DNA of 64,000 bases from assembly GCA_024704765.1 (NCBI GenBank), contig JAKMXF010000332.1, positions 354,018-418,017 on the forward strand, in the 5' to 3' direction. The stretch is from Oopsacas minuta. Taxonomy: Eukaryota; Porifera; Hexactinellida; Lyssacinosida; Leucopsacidae. Below, piece after piece: positions 36,323 to 48,561 of this stretch. The position numbers and the translations under genes are program-made. The notes beneath the pieces are model-generated. The model was not told the DNA's origin, made no database searches, and saw only the letters and a list, made by a program, of their open reading frames with translations. Each line of letters opens with the position of its first letter. Within the stretch, counting starts at the first letter, position 1.

Positions 36323-37323
36323 AACCTCCAAATTTTATTTTAACACATTCTGTAGACCTCCTACCCTACTAGATCCCGTGGACCCTGTTGTTGTCCGTGG
36401 CGAACCAATGGGGACTACGGGTTGGAAATTGCTATGCTCTTAGTTACTTAACAATTCTTTAAATATTTATGTTATTAAATCAACCGTAACTTTAGAAAAT
36501 ATATTTAACCTTATTTGTAGCATGGATAAGAACTTTGATTCAGAAATATTATCCAAGCTTTGAGTCAAATCTTTTTGATAATAAACCTCTATGACTGAAA
36601 GTATTTTTGAAAAGGGGGTACAATTTAGCGTCGTCGAACAATTATATACTAAGAAACAATATTGACAACATCATAGGACCTCTAATTAATATACCCTAGT
36701 ACAGAAGATAACTGAAATAGTGAAAATCTGTGAAAACCATGATTATAGCACTGCTTATAAGTCATATTCGTAGTATACTTTCTAAAATTCAAAAATATGC
36801 AAGACGAGTTAAACTTAATGGTGTCTACAATTACAACGCACTTTTACTGTTGGGGAACAATAGGGAATTAGTGGGCTAGGCAGAAACCTTTGTGAGGAAA
36901 TTTGCCAAAGATATCAAAATATGGATAATATTAAATACTTGAACTATTTATGATAAATCAAATTTATGTAAAAAATAGCCATATAGGATCTAACTAACGT
37001 GATGTAGTATAAACTATCTAGTAGCATCAAGAAAATGATTCATACTCAGTGGCGTATCAAGCACCATTGGTACCGGGCGGGAATCTGAAATTGGTACGCC
37101 CTTTTTTCTGTATATATAAGTGAGATTTTTATACAATAGAACTAGAATACAAGAATGCATCACAAAATAATAAAGTATATTTAACAGTACATTTGTTCAA
37201 ATTATATTGGTGATATATTCGGAATATATTTAGCAGTTTAATCATGTGCACATTTTATAATGCATCTCGGTTTATATAATGTAGCATGATGAATAAATAT
37301 TATGCTAGATAAACTTATTATAG
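36323..37323. other. Intergenic
   Basis: No gene recognised. A hAT-type start CAGTGGCGTATCAAGC lies at 37047 without a partner end nearby. Confidence 0.45.
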
Positions 37324-37530
37324 TTTAAGGTGAATAAATCTGTCATATAAGTATACATATACTTAATTAATGATTAGATTGTGAACATATTGGTTAGGAA
37401 AATTTCTTTTATACTTTGGCGGTCTGGAAAAATTTGGAGACATCAAAAATGAAAATATCTTGAGAAAGTGATTTTCTCAACAGTATAAATCTAGAAATTT
37501 TTGCTAACATGGAATAATAAGTTTACGCCA
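37324..37530 (+). repeat. Interspersed repeat D, copy 1
   Basis: About 200 bp matching 41460-41668 in the same orientation: TTAAGGTGAATAAA, CATATAAGTATAC, TTGGCGG.CTGGAAAA, TTTGGAGACAT, AAAATATCTT and TGGAATA.TAAGTT. The second copy abuts the TTAA-flanked transposon. Confidence 0.7.
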
Positions 37531-38317
37531 CGTTTAACAATTTCGCATGGTTGCATATTGATCAATTTTGTGCACCCATGGGCAATACAATTCAATTTAT
37601 GTGGCTTTGTAAGAGTGGAATATATTCACATTTCTTTATTATCCATGGTACGAAACAAATTTATACATGACCCACATGTATCATATTTCTGTATCAGAAT
37701 TTTGACGCTGTAGTATTTATGTCGCTATATATTATGGTTGCATGTATGTAATTAATTGTTGCTTTATTTTATGAATTGTTTGTGGGATACGGACACTTCG
37801 TTACATAGGTATTTCATATAAAGTTTCCGAGGATGCAAACGGGAATCACGAGAGAACTAATGCGACTTCTTACAAATTAAGTGTTAAATTCATTCACGAC
37901 TATTCTCTTGCCAGTGTTTTACTTCTCATTTTGGCTTCGAATTTGTTATGCAGTTGCCAATTCGGCCGATTTCGATTATCAGCAAGAGTGAGCAGATCCT
38001 GTTCATCATAAACTTAGTGACGAGCTTGAAGATGCAGCAGCGGTAACTGTTATCAGACTTCCAAAGCAGATAGTCTTAAGGAATGTTGTCAAGTAATCAT
38101 AAAAATTCTATTATCTCATACTGAAACTCCAGGACTAATACTAATAATAGCATAGTCACTCATGATTATTAGTATAAACAGTGGCACACCATGGGGGGCG
38201 GTTCGCCCCGAGTACCACTCAAAGAGGGGTGGCAACCTCGACTGAGAGAGATACATTATGGTATATATTTTAGAGATCCAAAAATGTAGTTACTGCGTTC
38301 CTATACATGCCCGTTAA

Positions 38318-41300
38318 TAGTAGACACTGATTCGTCTTAGTTTCTGAGTTATATCCGATATGTTTACTTGGTGACGCCGAAATTGATTTTGATAGCTGAA
38401 TAAATACTTTAGAAAATCCAGATAAACGATTAAGTAGGATCTATAACAGATATTCCTATCTTAACTAATGATGTGGTTAGTTGGAAAGTGTTTAATCGAA
38501 AAATTGCTGACGAAATTCGTTTTTCACTTGTTCTCCATCTCTTCTAAATTGGTAATTGCCGATTTGCTATAAGTATCCCAATTTTTACTAACTAAGGATA
38601 TGCCAATCAATTATAATTAGTTACAAATGTGCATGTGACTTCACCTTGATTACAAACATTATTTCTCCTTGTTTCTAATTTCATTTGATTCATTGATTTA
38701 CAAAATAATGCACATTTTCTCACATGATGATAAATACTTATATACAAGATGTAATCTCTATGTCTTAATTTAATGATTCACATAGGTACTGTTGTTCTAT
38801 TCTATGTCCCTTTAATATTGTTACAATGTTCAGCATTATAAGGTACTATAGCGCGTAGTAATTTACATTCTCCGTGAAAGTTGGAAGGGTATTCAGCAAA
38901 ATTTTGATGGCTACTTTCGAGAACTTACTCCGAGAAAAAACTGAGCCCCAAAAGGCAGTTTTTTGCTTGCAGTTTACATGATTCAGGAATTCTTCAAGGT
39001 AATCAAGTAAAACCGAATATTAGGTGTTGGTTTTGTGAATTCATTCAATTCAGCGGAAGAGTCATTATATCATTTCATTGCTATATTTTGGTTTGTAATC
39101 TTATTAGTTGCTCTCGCGTAAGATTATATTGCTTTCTGAAATCTCTAATAACATTCTTTCCACAACACTTAATAGTTTTGCCAAATCCTTGGTGGATAGA
39201 TTTGATGCAGCTCTTAGTATAGGGATCAATGGTTTGAGAGATTAGAAATTGTTGAGATCGATGTTCCTATAATATCGATTTGCACCATCTTTCCCTGTAT
39301 AAGCACCTCGGTGGAATTGAAGTGGCGGACCTACTAGAATGTAAATCCATTCATTTTGAAATCATTTATACTGCTACTCTCCCAAGATTCCTCTCGCGAT
39401 TCGATCTAATAGTTTCTCTCAAACCTAGCTGAGCATGTACAACTGCTATTGGAAAGGCAATTAGGTGATTACTAAATTTAACAGTGGAAGTGAACGTACA
39501 CCATGACATTGTTTAGCCATAGCAAAATTCCCAAAATAATTTGATAGCAGAATTTCGAACATCTCTTGATAATGGTCCCATGTTCTCGAAATTCCAGCTC
39601 CTTCTAATGGGCGAAAATATGTACAATACGGACATGGGTAATTTGCATTTCCACCCTTCATTCCACATACCATACTAATCACTTTAAAATCAGACGTAAA
39701 CACATTAAATGGCTTCTCTAAATTCAGTTCTAGAATATGTTTAATATCTGTACAAATTGTGTGATGTTTCTTTGAGGATCAGATACTGCAACGGATATGT
39801 TACCTTTTACGCTATCGAGAAAAGATTTTCCATACGTAGGCTGGACTAACAACTTTCCAGTCCTTGTCCATGATCAAAAACCAACGGTATAGCATAGACT
39901 CGGTTATTCGGTTCGATTCAACCCTACGAAATAACTTTGATACCTAAGTATGATAAACAACTGTTATTTTTTTGTTTACGATAACCCTCACTTCTCTCTG
40001 ATATATTGCTGATATTTTGCTCTAATATGAGAGTTGTTTTGGAAAAAGAGACCTGAAGTGGTTTCTCTTATTTACTTTGTGATAGACGTGAGGCTAGGAG
40101 TTTTCACACATGCTTCTTAATACTTTGGCAAATTTTATGTGTGTTACGATTGGAAATAGCAAGATCTTGCTTTAATTGAATAATTTCATTAACATCGATG
40201 TCTTGGACTTGTTTGCTACCATACCGCCCATTTAATATACTCCCGCGCAGATTTTATTCATTATTTCTACTGAATTGGCTTTTTCATCCAGTTTACGCAG
40301 AAATTTGCAACAATTTCTTCAGCAATATTTCCTTCTTTTCAAATATTTTAGTTTATTCTGGACAGAATTGAATGGTGTGCAAAAATGATCAATGATGGTA
40401 GAGCTAAAGCATTATGGACAATTCTCTGGCCTATCTCTTAGTCTCCAAGCGAATTTATATGTCGGTTTTGATGTTTGGAAATTAGATTCATATATATATC
40501 ACTAATTTCTCCAATTTCAGTTTCATTCTCAATTTTATGCAGCCCAACACTTAACTTGTAGATCATGTATACCTGACAAGATATGGGAAGATTATTACCC
40601 ATTATTCTTCTTTCTTCGGTTTCTATTGCGCAAAGAACAGTGAGTTTATACCTAGAAGGTCTTCGCATGACGAGAGTGACTTGGCACAACCTTTACATAA
40701 CTTTTTCGGAAAAATGACCACTTAGTTTACAATCTTCATTAATGGGTCTCAATTTAGTAGAATCAAATTTCAGAAAGCACATCCGACAAATTGACTCAAT
40801 TGCTTCCAGACGTATTTCTGCCTTTTAGTAGTGTGCAATGAATTTAGTATATTTGAATATGATATAATTTGGTAGCCAATTGAAATTCAGAAGATTTATT
40901 GATATATTTACTTTGAATTGAATTTTTACAATCAATTATGGGTTACGGTCTAACAATCTTAATTAATTTCTGGTCAATACAAGTACGTAAGTGAAATCAG
41001 AAAGTTGAGTAATATTTCTCAAGGAAACAATTTGATTATGAAGTCCTCAGAAATATTATATTGTGGTTTTACTACGTACTACTGCAGTGAGCATAAAAAC
41101 CACTTGTATTTTGCAAGTGATCATAAATATATTAGACCTGAGTAAATATTTATTCAACTTAATAATGATAGTGTTTATCAAATTTATAGATTTTGGTAAG
41201 TTTAAGCAAGAATTTAATATTTAAGGGATATGAACCTTGAAATGTGATTGAGAAATAATAAAAATATTTTCGTCATTATTTTTTCCATTAAACACCCCCA

Positions 41301-41459
41301 CTAGACACATTATTAGTTAGGACTGGAATGTCTGTCATAGGTCCTACTTACTCGTTTATCTGTAATCCTAAAGTATTCAGCCTATCAAAATCATTTTCGG
41401 CGTCACCATGTAAGCATATCGGATATAACTCAGAAACTAAAACGAATCAGTGTATACTA
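38318..41459 (-). mobile_element. TTAA-target DNA transposon with ~200-bp terminal inverted repeats
   Basis: Inverted repeats 38318-38515 and 41263-41459. The ends start TAGTAGACACTGATTCG and TAGTATACACTGATTCG, and similarity continues through TGAGTTATATCCGATATG, GGTGACGCCGAAA and AGATAAACGA. TTAA lies immediately outside both ends (38314-38317 and 41460-41463). TTAA target sites are typical of Kolobok and piggyBac. The coding remnant is on the minus strand and does not look like piggyBac. Total 3,142 bp. Confidence 0.8.
39440..40830 (-). pseudogene. Transposase relic of the TTAA element (CPYC motif)
   Basis: Fragments on the minus strand. 40830-40438: a Cys-containing start (SICRMCFLKF near 40790), then RRPSRYKLTVLCAIETEE. 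39790-39461: LNLEKPFNVFTSDFKVISMV, GMKGGNANYPCPYCTYFR, AGISRTWDHYQEMFEILLS. The pattern D-K then CPYC zinc knuckle then G-RT recalls a group of animal transposon proteins whose family I cannot name with certainty. The TTAA duplication makes Kolobok the leading guess. Stops separate the pieces, so it is inactive. Confidence 0.5.
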
Positions 41460-41668
41460 TTAAGGTGAATAAAATCTATCATATAAGTATACGTATACGT
41501 AATTAATGATTAAATTGTTGAACATATAGGTTAGCAAAATTTGTTGTTTAATTTGGCGGGCTGGAAAATTTGGAGACATGACAAATTCCAAAAATTAAAA
41601 TATCTTAAGAATGTGACTTTTCTTAACGGAAAATCTGGGAAATATTTCTAACCTGGAATATTAAGTTA
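41460..41668 (+). repeat. Interspersed repeat D, copy 2
   Basis: Direct copy of 37324-37530 beginning at the right-hand TTAA of the 38318-41459 element. This suggests the transposon inserted at a TTAA at or near the start of this repeat, as TTAAGG also begins copy 1. The 41669-42330 interval holds no gene. Confidence 0.7.
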
Positions 41669-42330
41669 TTTTAGGAATAACTATACTATTCAGGGGCATA
41701 CACACGTCCCCATTTCAATAGGTGTATGAAGAAAACTAATAGTATATTAGTTAAAATGTAATTTATTATACAAGATGTCAGACATGGAGATGCTCAGAAT
41801 TACGGCAATTGGAATCCTTAAATCAAGATTTAATTAAAAAAATATGATATATTTTATGTCTCTCGCTTTTTCGATTTTTTATCTTCCGCGGTTTAAATGA
41901 TGTTATATCCGTGGGTTACTCTTAAGATCCAAAATTCCGAAATGCTTGTAAATTGGAATTTGGTGATATTGTAACCTATCCTACATTTATTTATGGCTCA
42001 TAACAACTTGGTGTAAGACTAAACCAGTCTCAACTGTACGTTGAATAGCTCATATTGGAAAATGTATTTCGGATGTGAACTTGATGAATTTGGGGATTAC
42101 ATGAGATATTTCCATTGCCTGGCATAATTTGATATACCGGACTACAAAATGCGGGGGAATTCAGATTTTTGGCACTTTTTGGCACACATTTCCGGACAAA
42201 GTGTGACTTCCAGCCAAGATCGTGACAGTTAGCATGTATGCCTATATACGGGTTCTTATGTACTTTTGTAATGATTCCCCTTTCTATTTTATGATAGGTA
42301 ACTTTTCTTTGTTATTTTTGACAATTACAT

Positions 42331-43275
42331 ATGCTTCTCAATCCTGATAAATCACTTGATGAGATAATTCGGTCTAAGACAACACCTCGACCATTAAAGC
42401 GACTAAACCAAAATATTTACCCAAAGTTCAATGGCATCAGTACTCTCAATCTAAGATTCAACAATATCCGCAGACATTCGGATGCTAGGCTAAAAATTCT
42501 GAAAAAATTGGATGCACAGGAAGATCTGAGAAACAAGTTGGATGTTAACGATTTTGCTATATCAAATTTGGAGGAGAATGTGGATGATGCATCTTCCTTC
42601 CTTCCCCTAGCTTTATCTGAATCCGGCCTTGATCCTAACTTGAATACTAGTAGCTTCTCTGGGTTACCTAGTTATCATGAGACAAAGAAGATTCAAATTA
42701 CTATAAAAGGTCTTAATAAACCTAAAAAAGATTCTTTTCTAAGATGTAATGATTACAAATTTCATACTTTCCCTGTTATTCGCGAGCCCTATGAATCTGA
42801 AGTACCTAATGTTCAACATCCTCAATATTTCGTCCAATCACCACGTCGGTCATCTACCCATTTTACTTATGGTGATTATTCTCGAAAATCCAATTTTCAT
42901 CGCCATGCAAGTCAGTTTAAGGATATTATTTCCAATACTAACAATTTAGTTACTGGTACTAAACTCTATATTTCTAACCTGAGTTCATCTGTCACTCGCA
43001 GAGATATTACAGAACTTTGTGAGGCTATTGGTAGAATTGAATCGGTAACCTTACATCAATGTGTCGCTGAAGTCATATTTGTTAGTAAGCATTCAGCAAT
43101 GGAAGCTTATAAGACATATCACAATCGACATTTGGATGGCAAAGCGATGATGTGTAGAATTTGTTCAAGCTACAATTTAAATAGCCATGCTAGTGTATCA
43201 CCACTATTTTCCAAACATTCTCCTTCTTTTAGAGGGCAAAAATTTGTCAATTCTTTATGTTCTTTGAATTACTAA
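42331..43275 (+). CDS. POLDIP3: POLDIP3/SKAR-like RNA-binding protein
   Basis: A 314-residue protein. POLDIP3 (SKAR) is a nuclear RRM protein that links spliced mRNA, the export machinery and S6K1 to translation. Residues 8-14 read SLDEIIR, matching the SLDELIR start of the vertebrate protein. Residues 50-70 (SDARLKILKKLDAQEDLR) resemble its DAR..L repeats. The C-terminal RRM spans about 209-278: TGTKLYISNLSSSVTRRDIT, then VAEVIFVSKHSAMEAYK and NRHLDGKAMMCRI, closely following the family's VAEVVFVKKDDA..AYK and NNRCLDGQPMKC. Human is 421 aa; the middle is shorter here. The start is fixed by an in-frame TGA at 42319 and the N-terminal motif. No introns in the frame. Confidence 0.87.
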   Translation: MLLNPDKSLDEIIRSKTTPRPLKRLNQNIYPKFNGISTLNLRFNNIRRHSDARLKILKKLDAQEDLRNKLDVNDFAISNLEENVDDASSFLPLALSESGLDPNLNTSSFSGLPSYHETKKIQITIKGLNKPKKDSFLRCNDYKFHTFPVIREPYESEVPNVQHPQYFVQSPRRSSTHFTYGDYSRKSNFHRHASQFKDIISNTNNLVTGTKLYISNLSSSVTRRDITELCEAIGRIESVTLHQCVAEVIFVSKHSAMEAYKTYHNRHLDGKAMMCRICSSYNLNSHASVSPLFSKHSPSFRGQKFVNSLCSLNY

Positions 43276-45589
43276 TTAGTTGTGAATACCTTTAGACTTG
43301 GAAATTTATTATATGCACACTCATTGTTTGTTCTTGTTAACACATTTATACCATTTTTTGACAGGGCCAAGGTATGTTGAGGTTGTACTGTAGGTTGCAC
43401 GCGGTTGTCTCTTCGCCGATTGCGATATCATTCATACTGTCTGTTAAGTTCACAGTGTAACCTTATTTCCAAGGTGTTCGACTACTGTATTTAATATCTC
43501 ACCGCTAATCTTTGTTACAGGCTCTTTTAAAGACCTTTTATCGGTGAAATAGAAGGTTCATGGATAACAGAATTTAGCCTTTTGTTGTTCCTTAAGTATT
43601 TCTGTACGCAAGTTTGTACACGTTCTATAAGATCCTCATGCATTTGCTTAATTTTCTCTTAAATTTAGTTCCACGCTTTATAAAATCTTATTCAATAATC
43701 GTTACACGGTATACAATCGAATAAATTACAATTTGAACAGAGTCGAACAATTGACCCCATCCAATTTTATAACACAGTAAGATCCCATTTCGAACAACGT
43801 TAGCGCTATACGTTTTCATACTATTATCCAACGAGATATCCACTACGAATTTTTCCTCCACCGTTTACTTGTATAATGTTCTTATATGCGGCAATAATTC
43901 AATGGAGTAAAACAAAAGATTCTGTAAATAGAGCTAGAGTTCTTATAACCGGTGGTGTTATACTCGGCATCTACTGTACTTGTTTCGAAAAATATTTTTG
44001 TCTTAGTAGATGCCCTATGAGGAACAACAAAGTTTAGGACTTTGCTTTGCTTATTTTAAATCTTGCTCCTGGGTGTTTATCGCAAAAATTCGGTTTATGC
44101 TATTGGACCTTCACTGTACTATTAGATTTTCAGTTCGTTTGCACGTAACGAACTGAAAATCTGATAGTACAGACTGTTGAACCATATGGATCGAATCACC
44201 AAACAAGTTATTACTATCAGGGTTTCATAAAAGATTTAGATGGGGGCGAAGAAATATGTCAAGTGGATTACAGTAGTTTGCGAAAAACAGCTCTGAACCT
44301 GAGGTAGAGCGGACGCTAGAAATTTTTCAAGGGACTCCAAGACACTTAAAATACCTAGGTAAATTGAAATATCTATTACCTAATCAATAAGTGGAACCTC
44401 CAAAAATAGAGTTTGGGTGAGACACATGCAATTTAAAATCAAATTATATACGAAAAAATGAAGTAGAAATTCCCAAAGTGGCGTAAAATTGCATTAGATT
44501 TAATCCACTTTGCGAATTTCTATAAAGGTAGGGTGCCTCACTAAATGGTATGAAGGAAAGGTCTATATCGAAGAACTTAAGCACAAAGAATCTCCAAAAG
44601 TGGTTTATATCTCATGATGTTAAAGTATACAATGAAAAATGGTATGTGGCCTAAATAATAACTTTAAATATGAATGACAAATCTCATTAAAATTGACGAA
44701 AACATTAGTAAAATTCGTGTAAGGAGAATTCCAGATCAACTCACCTGGCCAGTTCACCAACATCTTCTGATTTCCTTCAATTTTGTGATTTGTGAATCGT
44801 TGGTCATTGATATACCACTCATTATGTATAAGTTTCAAATCATTCGGTCATATGGTTATAGAGTTATTTCAAGATCGAAGTGATTAAAATTATAATTGAA
44901 TTGATTCGGACACATAATCTTCCTCAAAATTGTGACTAAAATTGTTAGCTGTGGTTAAATCCGAACTATGGCATAGCATTCAGGAGAATTCAGAAACTTA
45001 GTTTTAAATTTTTCATATTATAGAGATTTGTGTGGGTTTTCAGGATATATCAAGTTTTTTTTACTTCCCATATGTTCACTAGATGTTTTTAGCAATTATA
45101 TATCATTGACCACTATAATTCACCAATTTGTTCATACAGAAATGAAAAATTCCAAATCATTTATAGGGATTTTAAGGATGTTTTTGTTAGGATATGGCTA
45201 CAATACTAGTACCGGGATCGTGTAAATTCAACTTGAAGTATCGGTATGAGATCGGGGAAATTTGCCTTAGAGTACCGGCAAACATCTTGCTTTGTATCCA
45301 ATTGAGTAACAGGACATTGCATCAAGGGTGAATTGATGCAATGACATCAGGCCACATTGAGGAGCATTTTTCTTACTAATCCAACTTAAAATTCTATACT
45401 ACATGAATGAATTGTGGGAAAATCCACTGATACTACCATTTGGAGCAATAATATACAATTACTGACGATAAAGGTAAGACATGACGTGGCTTTGGTTAGT
45501 AATCTGGCCTTATATGCCTCATGTATTTAAAAATTCTAAAATTTCCGAATTTAGAAAATTTGGTTATTTTGTGAAGTCAATGTGAATTA
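43276..45589. other. Intergenic, no gene recognised
   Basis: Contains a strong 59-nt hairpin at 44114-44172. Reading frames are short and unrecognised. Confidence 0.5.
44114..44172. repeat. Near-perfect 26-bp-arm hairpin
   Basis: Left arm CTGTACTATTAGATTTTCAG then TTCGTT, loop TGCACGT, and right arm AACGAACTGAAAATC then TGATAGTACAG. One mismatch in 26 pairs. Too short and too paired for an ordinary MITE; could be a minimal foldback element or a small-RNA precursor-like hairpin. Confidence 0.75.
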
Positions 45590-45715
45590 AATAATCTCAT
45601 GCTGAGTTAGCTTTTGGTCAGAATCATGATAACAGGACATTCGTGACATTGAAAGGTACCTATGATTCAAATTTCAAACTTCTATCGTGAATATTGGCTG
45701 AGCAGTTGTTAATAA
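45590..45715 (+). repeat. Interspersed repeat C, copy 2
   Basis: Same orientation relative of 21604-21728 ending in ATATTGGCTGAGCAGTTGTT. Confidence 0.7.
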
Positions 45716-45956
45716 TGTGAATTTTCGAATATCCAAAAAGTGACAATGACGTCATAATTTCGTCATAGGTGTGAATTTTCTTCCAAGACTCGAACATGTC
45801 CAAGCCGTTCCAAAATTCCCCTGATGCCAACAACCAGCCTTGGGGTCTTCCAGTTTCTTCAATAATATCTGGACATATAAACATATATATATCAAGGTTG
45901 AAACCGCTTCAACGCAATACCAATTTAACAGAATAATTGTCAGACCAATTAATTTG

Positions 45957-45979
45957 GTCAACCAAATCATTTGGTTGAC
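45957..45979. repeat. Short palindrome
   Basis: GTCAACCAAAT, C, ATTTGGTTGAC: perfect 11-bp arms around a single base, next to CCAATTAATTTGG, another palindrome. Confidence 0.55.
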
Positions 45980-46689
45980 TGACTTTGATTTTGATGGAAC
46001 AGTGCGAGGATTACCAAGAATACTTGTATTTTTGTATTAGCAAGAATTACTTCAGGTTCTGGATCAATGATAAATTCTCCAATTGTGACATGAATTAAGA
46101 GTCAAGAGTTTAAAGTGCAGCAATCAACAAAATATATTTAGAAATTTGAATAAATATACATTTCTACAAATTTTAATCAAGTATAAGTAGTCCTCTTTGA
46201 TATATTTATGTTCGGATCACCTGGCTGTTGGGAAAGCCTGCAAATTATTTGTTTGACCAAATTATTCTGTTTGTCTGATGAAGTTGCTGCGGGTTACGCA
46301 GTCCTCGAGACTGTGGGCATAGAGTTAGAAGCCCTTCCAGGCTGGTAGCCCTCGACAAATCTTTGAGTTATATCAGGCGATGAGTATAGTCAGGAAATAT
46401 GATAGGCCTGACCTTTTCTTTACATTTAGATGTAATCCGCATTGGGAGGAGAACGTCCGCATAAAAATTTAATCAAAAGCCGACAGATCGTCCCAATTTT
46501 ATTGTCCGAGTGTTGAAAATTAAGGATTTGATGAGTGGTCACGTATTGGATAAGCATAAGGACTTCATCGACTTCATGTTCAACTTTACGCTAATATTTT
46601 GTTTATGTTCTGTGATTGTGATAAACCTAGCGATCCCAGTGATTATAATCATATTGTTTGTGCTGAGATCCCAGACCCGCTTAAGCAAC

Positions 46690-48110
46690 TCGACTTGCAC
46701 GATATATTGTTCAACGCAGTATGATGCATGGCTTATGTTTCATAGCCAACGTGACGGAAGGTGCGATAAAAAATTTTCCGAAACCATCCTTACCAGTCAC
46801 TAATACTGGTGAAGATGGCTACCTTGCATATCGTCGTCGTGATAAAGGCCGTGTTGTTAATGTGGACGGGGTAAAGCTTGTCAATAGGTTGGTAGTGCCA
46901 TACAATCCTGTCCTATGGCTTAAGTATAATCATTTCTCAAATTAACATCTATAGTGAGTGCATCAATATCTGTAACGGTCATGATAAAGCTATTGTGGAA
47001 TTCAGGTCAGGTGGCGAGGATGTAGATGCTGCTGTATCTAAATCATTGAATGAAGTTTCCGAGTATTTAGAGGGTATGTATGTGTCTGCTCCCTAGGCGT
47101 GTTAGTATATCTTTGGGTATGAGCTCCATGCCAATATTCCACGCGTGTTAACATAACGACAGAGAAGTGATATATTCAGACAGGCTGAAACAACCCACTT
47201 CCGCTCGACCGTGAAATCACTTCACGAAGGTCACCTCCAAACGCTACAACCTTGCAACCGAATGGTAAATCGCAAGAACAGAGATCCCGTAATGTACGAT
47301 CCATAAAATCAGCTATATGCTTGTGTCCCATATGAACCTCATCCCAAAGAACGTTGAGCGCTGGATAGGTTTGCTAGAGTAGCTTGATCTTTGTCTTCGT
47401 TTTCAGTTGGAGGATGAGCTTCACAAAGTTTATCTCCTTAATTCGGAGCAAATGAGAATCTTCGAAACGGTTATGGAAAGTTTAGATATTCACGAGGTTT
47501 GCACTAGGGTGTGTTTTATTGATGGCCTGGTGGTACAGGTAATACGTTTTTATACAATATCCTGTTGGCTAAGGTCCTTTCAAGGGGGAGATTTCCCTAG
47601 CTATGGCTTTTTCTGGAATAGCGGCTCTCCTCTTAGATGGTGGTAGGACTGTCCATTATCGACTGAACGTTCCTCTCTCAATCCATGAGTATTTTATGTG
47701 TAACATTATGCAGAGCTGTAGCGGTTACGAATATTCTTGGTACTGGCATACCTGGAAAATCCGATAACAAAATCCCTTGCTGTTGCAGCCGCTCCTGGAT
47801 ACCCAATAACACACTATTTAATATATGCTCATCCAATTAAAGATCCGGAACACGCAGCCTCTCACGATTCGGAAAGTCTTCTGCTAAAGAGGCCTTATGG
47901 GCTTCCCATAGGGCTAATGAATCGATTGAGAGATTGAATACGAGTATGGTGGGGAGTAGTTGGTGTATCTCACGAGGCATACCCGAACCCGAAGCAGCAG
48001 CATCCCTCATATACTCATCCAATTCCTTATCATCTTCCAACAGTCCTTGTCTGCGTCTAACCTTCCACACGTGCCTAGACCTATCTCAAACAAACATATC
48101 AGGAAAATTC
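46690..48110. pseudogene. Helitron Rep/helicase relic, pieces in alternating orientation
   Basis: Rolling-circle transposon protein in four pieces. Plus 46690-47130: Rep-domain text GEDGYLAYRRRDKGR, NRLVVPYNP, GHDKAIVEF, EYLEGMYVSAP and YIFGYELHANIPRV. Minus about 47380-47160: helicase text HMGHKHIADFMDRTLRDL and KVVAFGGDLREVI. Plus 47407-47700: helicase motif I region LNSEQMRIFETVMESLD, CFIDG, then AMAFSGIAALLLDGGRT and LNVPLSIHE. Minus 48070-47720: the pre-helicase linker ELDEYMRDAA, LALWEAHKASLAEDF and LGIQERLQQQGILLSDFPGM. In a normal Helitron these follow one another on one strand. Frames are also broken. No TC or CTRR ends were recognised. Confidence 0.75.
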
Positions 48111-48561
48111 GTATATGTTAAATACTATGCACCGGGAAGAGTTCGTTTGTATGGAACCATCCTGTAAGAGTCGTGTTCTGTTATCTACTCAATACACTCG
48201 CCTTAAGGTTATGCCTCTTGCCCATAGACTCCTTTAAAGAAGGACTGAATCCTCCCATGCTCGGGGTTTTTCAACTTGAGTCTGAAGGATTAACTTGAGT
48301 CCTGGGCTAAAATGACTTCTAGAAGGGCTAGAGACACGATCTCGGGTCCACATAGGAGATTTGAGGACGGCGAGTTCAATGGCGCCGTTTTCAACACCAC
48401 CTGCGGTCATCTTAAAGGTCAAAAGGTCATATTTCAAGGTCAAATGGGTGAATTTTGGTAATTTTGCCCTTTTTTGTATGACAAATAAAGGTGAGTGATG
48501 GCTGATTGTAATGAGACGCAGTAGTGTATAGCAGCACAAATTTGATATTTATTGTCATATA

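Noticed and set aside
37047-38180. Two hAT-like starts, CAGTGGCGTA at 37047 and CAGTGGCACA near 38175, as ends of one element
   Set aside because: They are in the same orientation, with no inverted partner or matching 8-bp flanks.
39880-39915. GGTTCGATTCA resembling a tRNA B box
   Set aside because: No matching A box or cloverleaf could be drawn around it.
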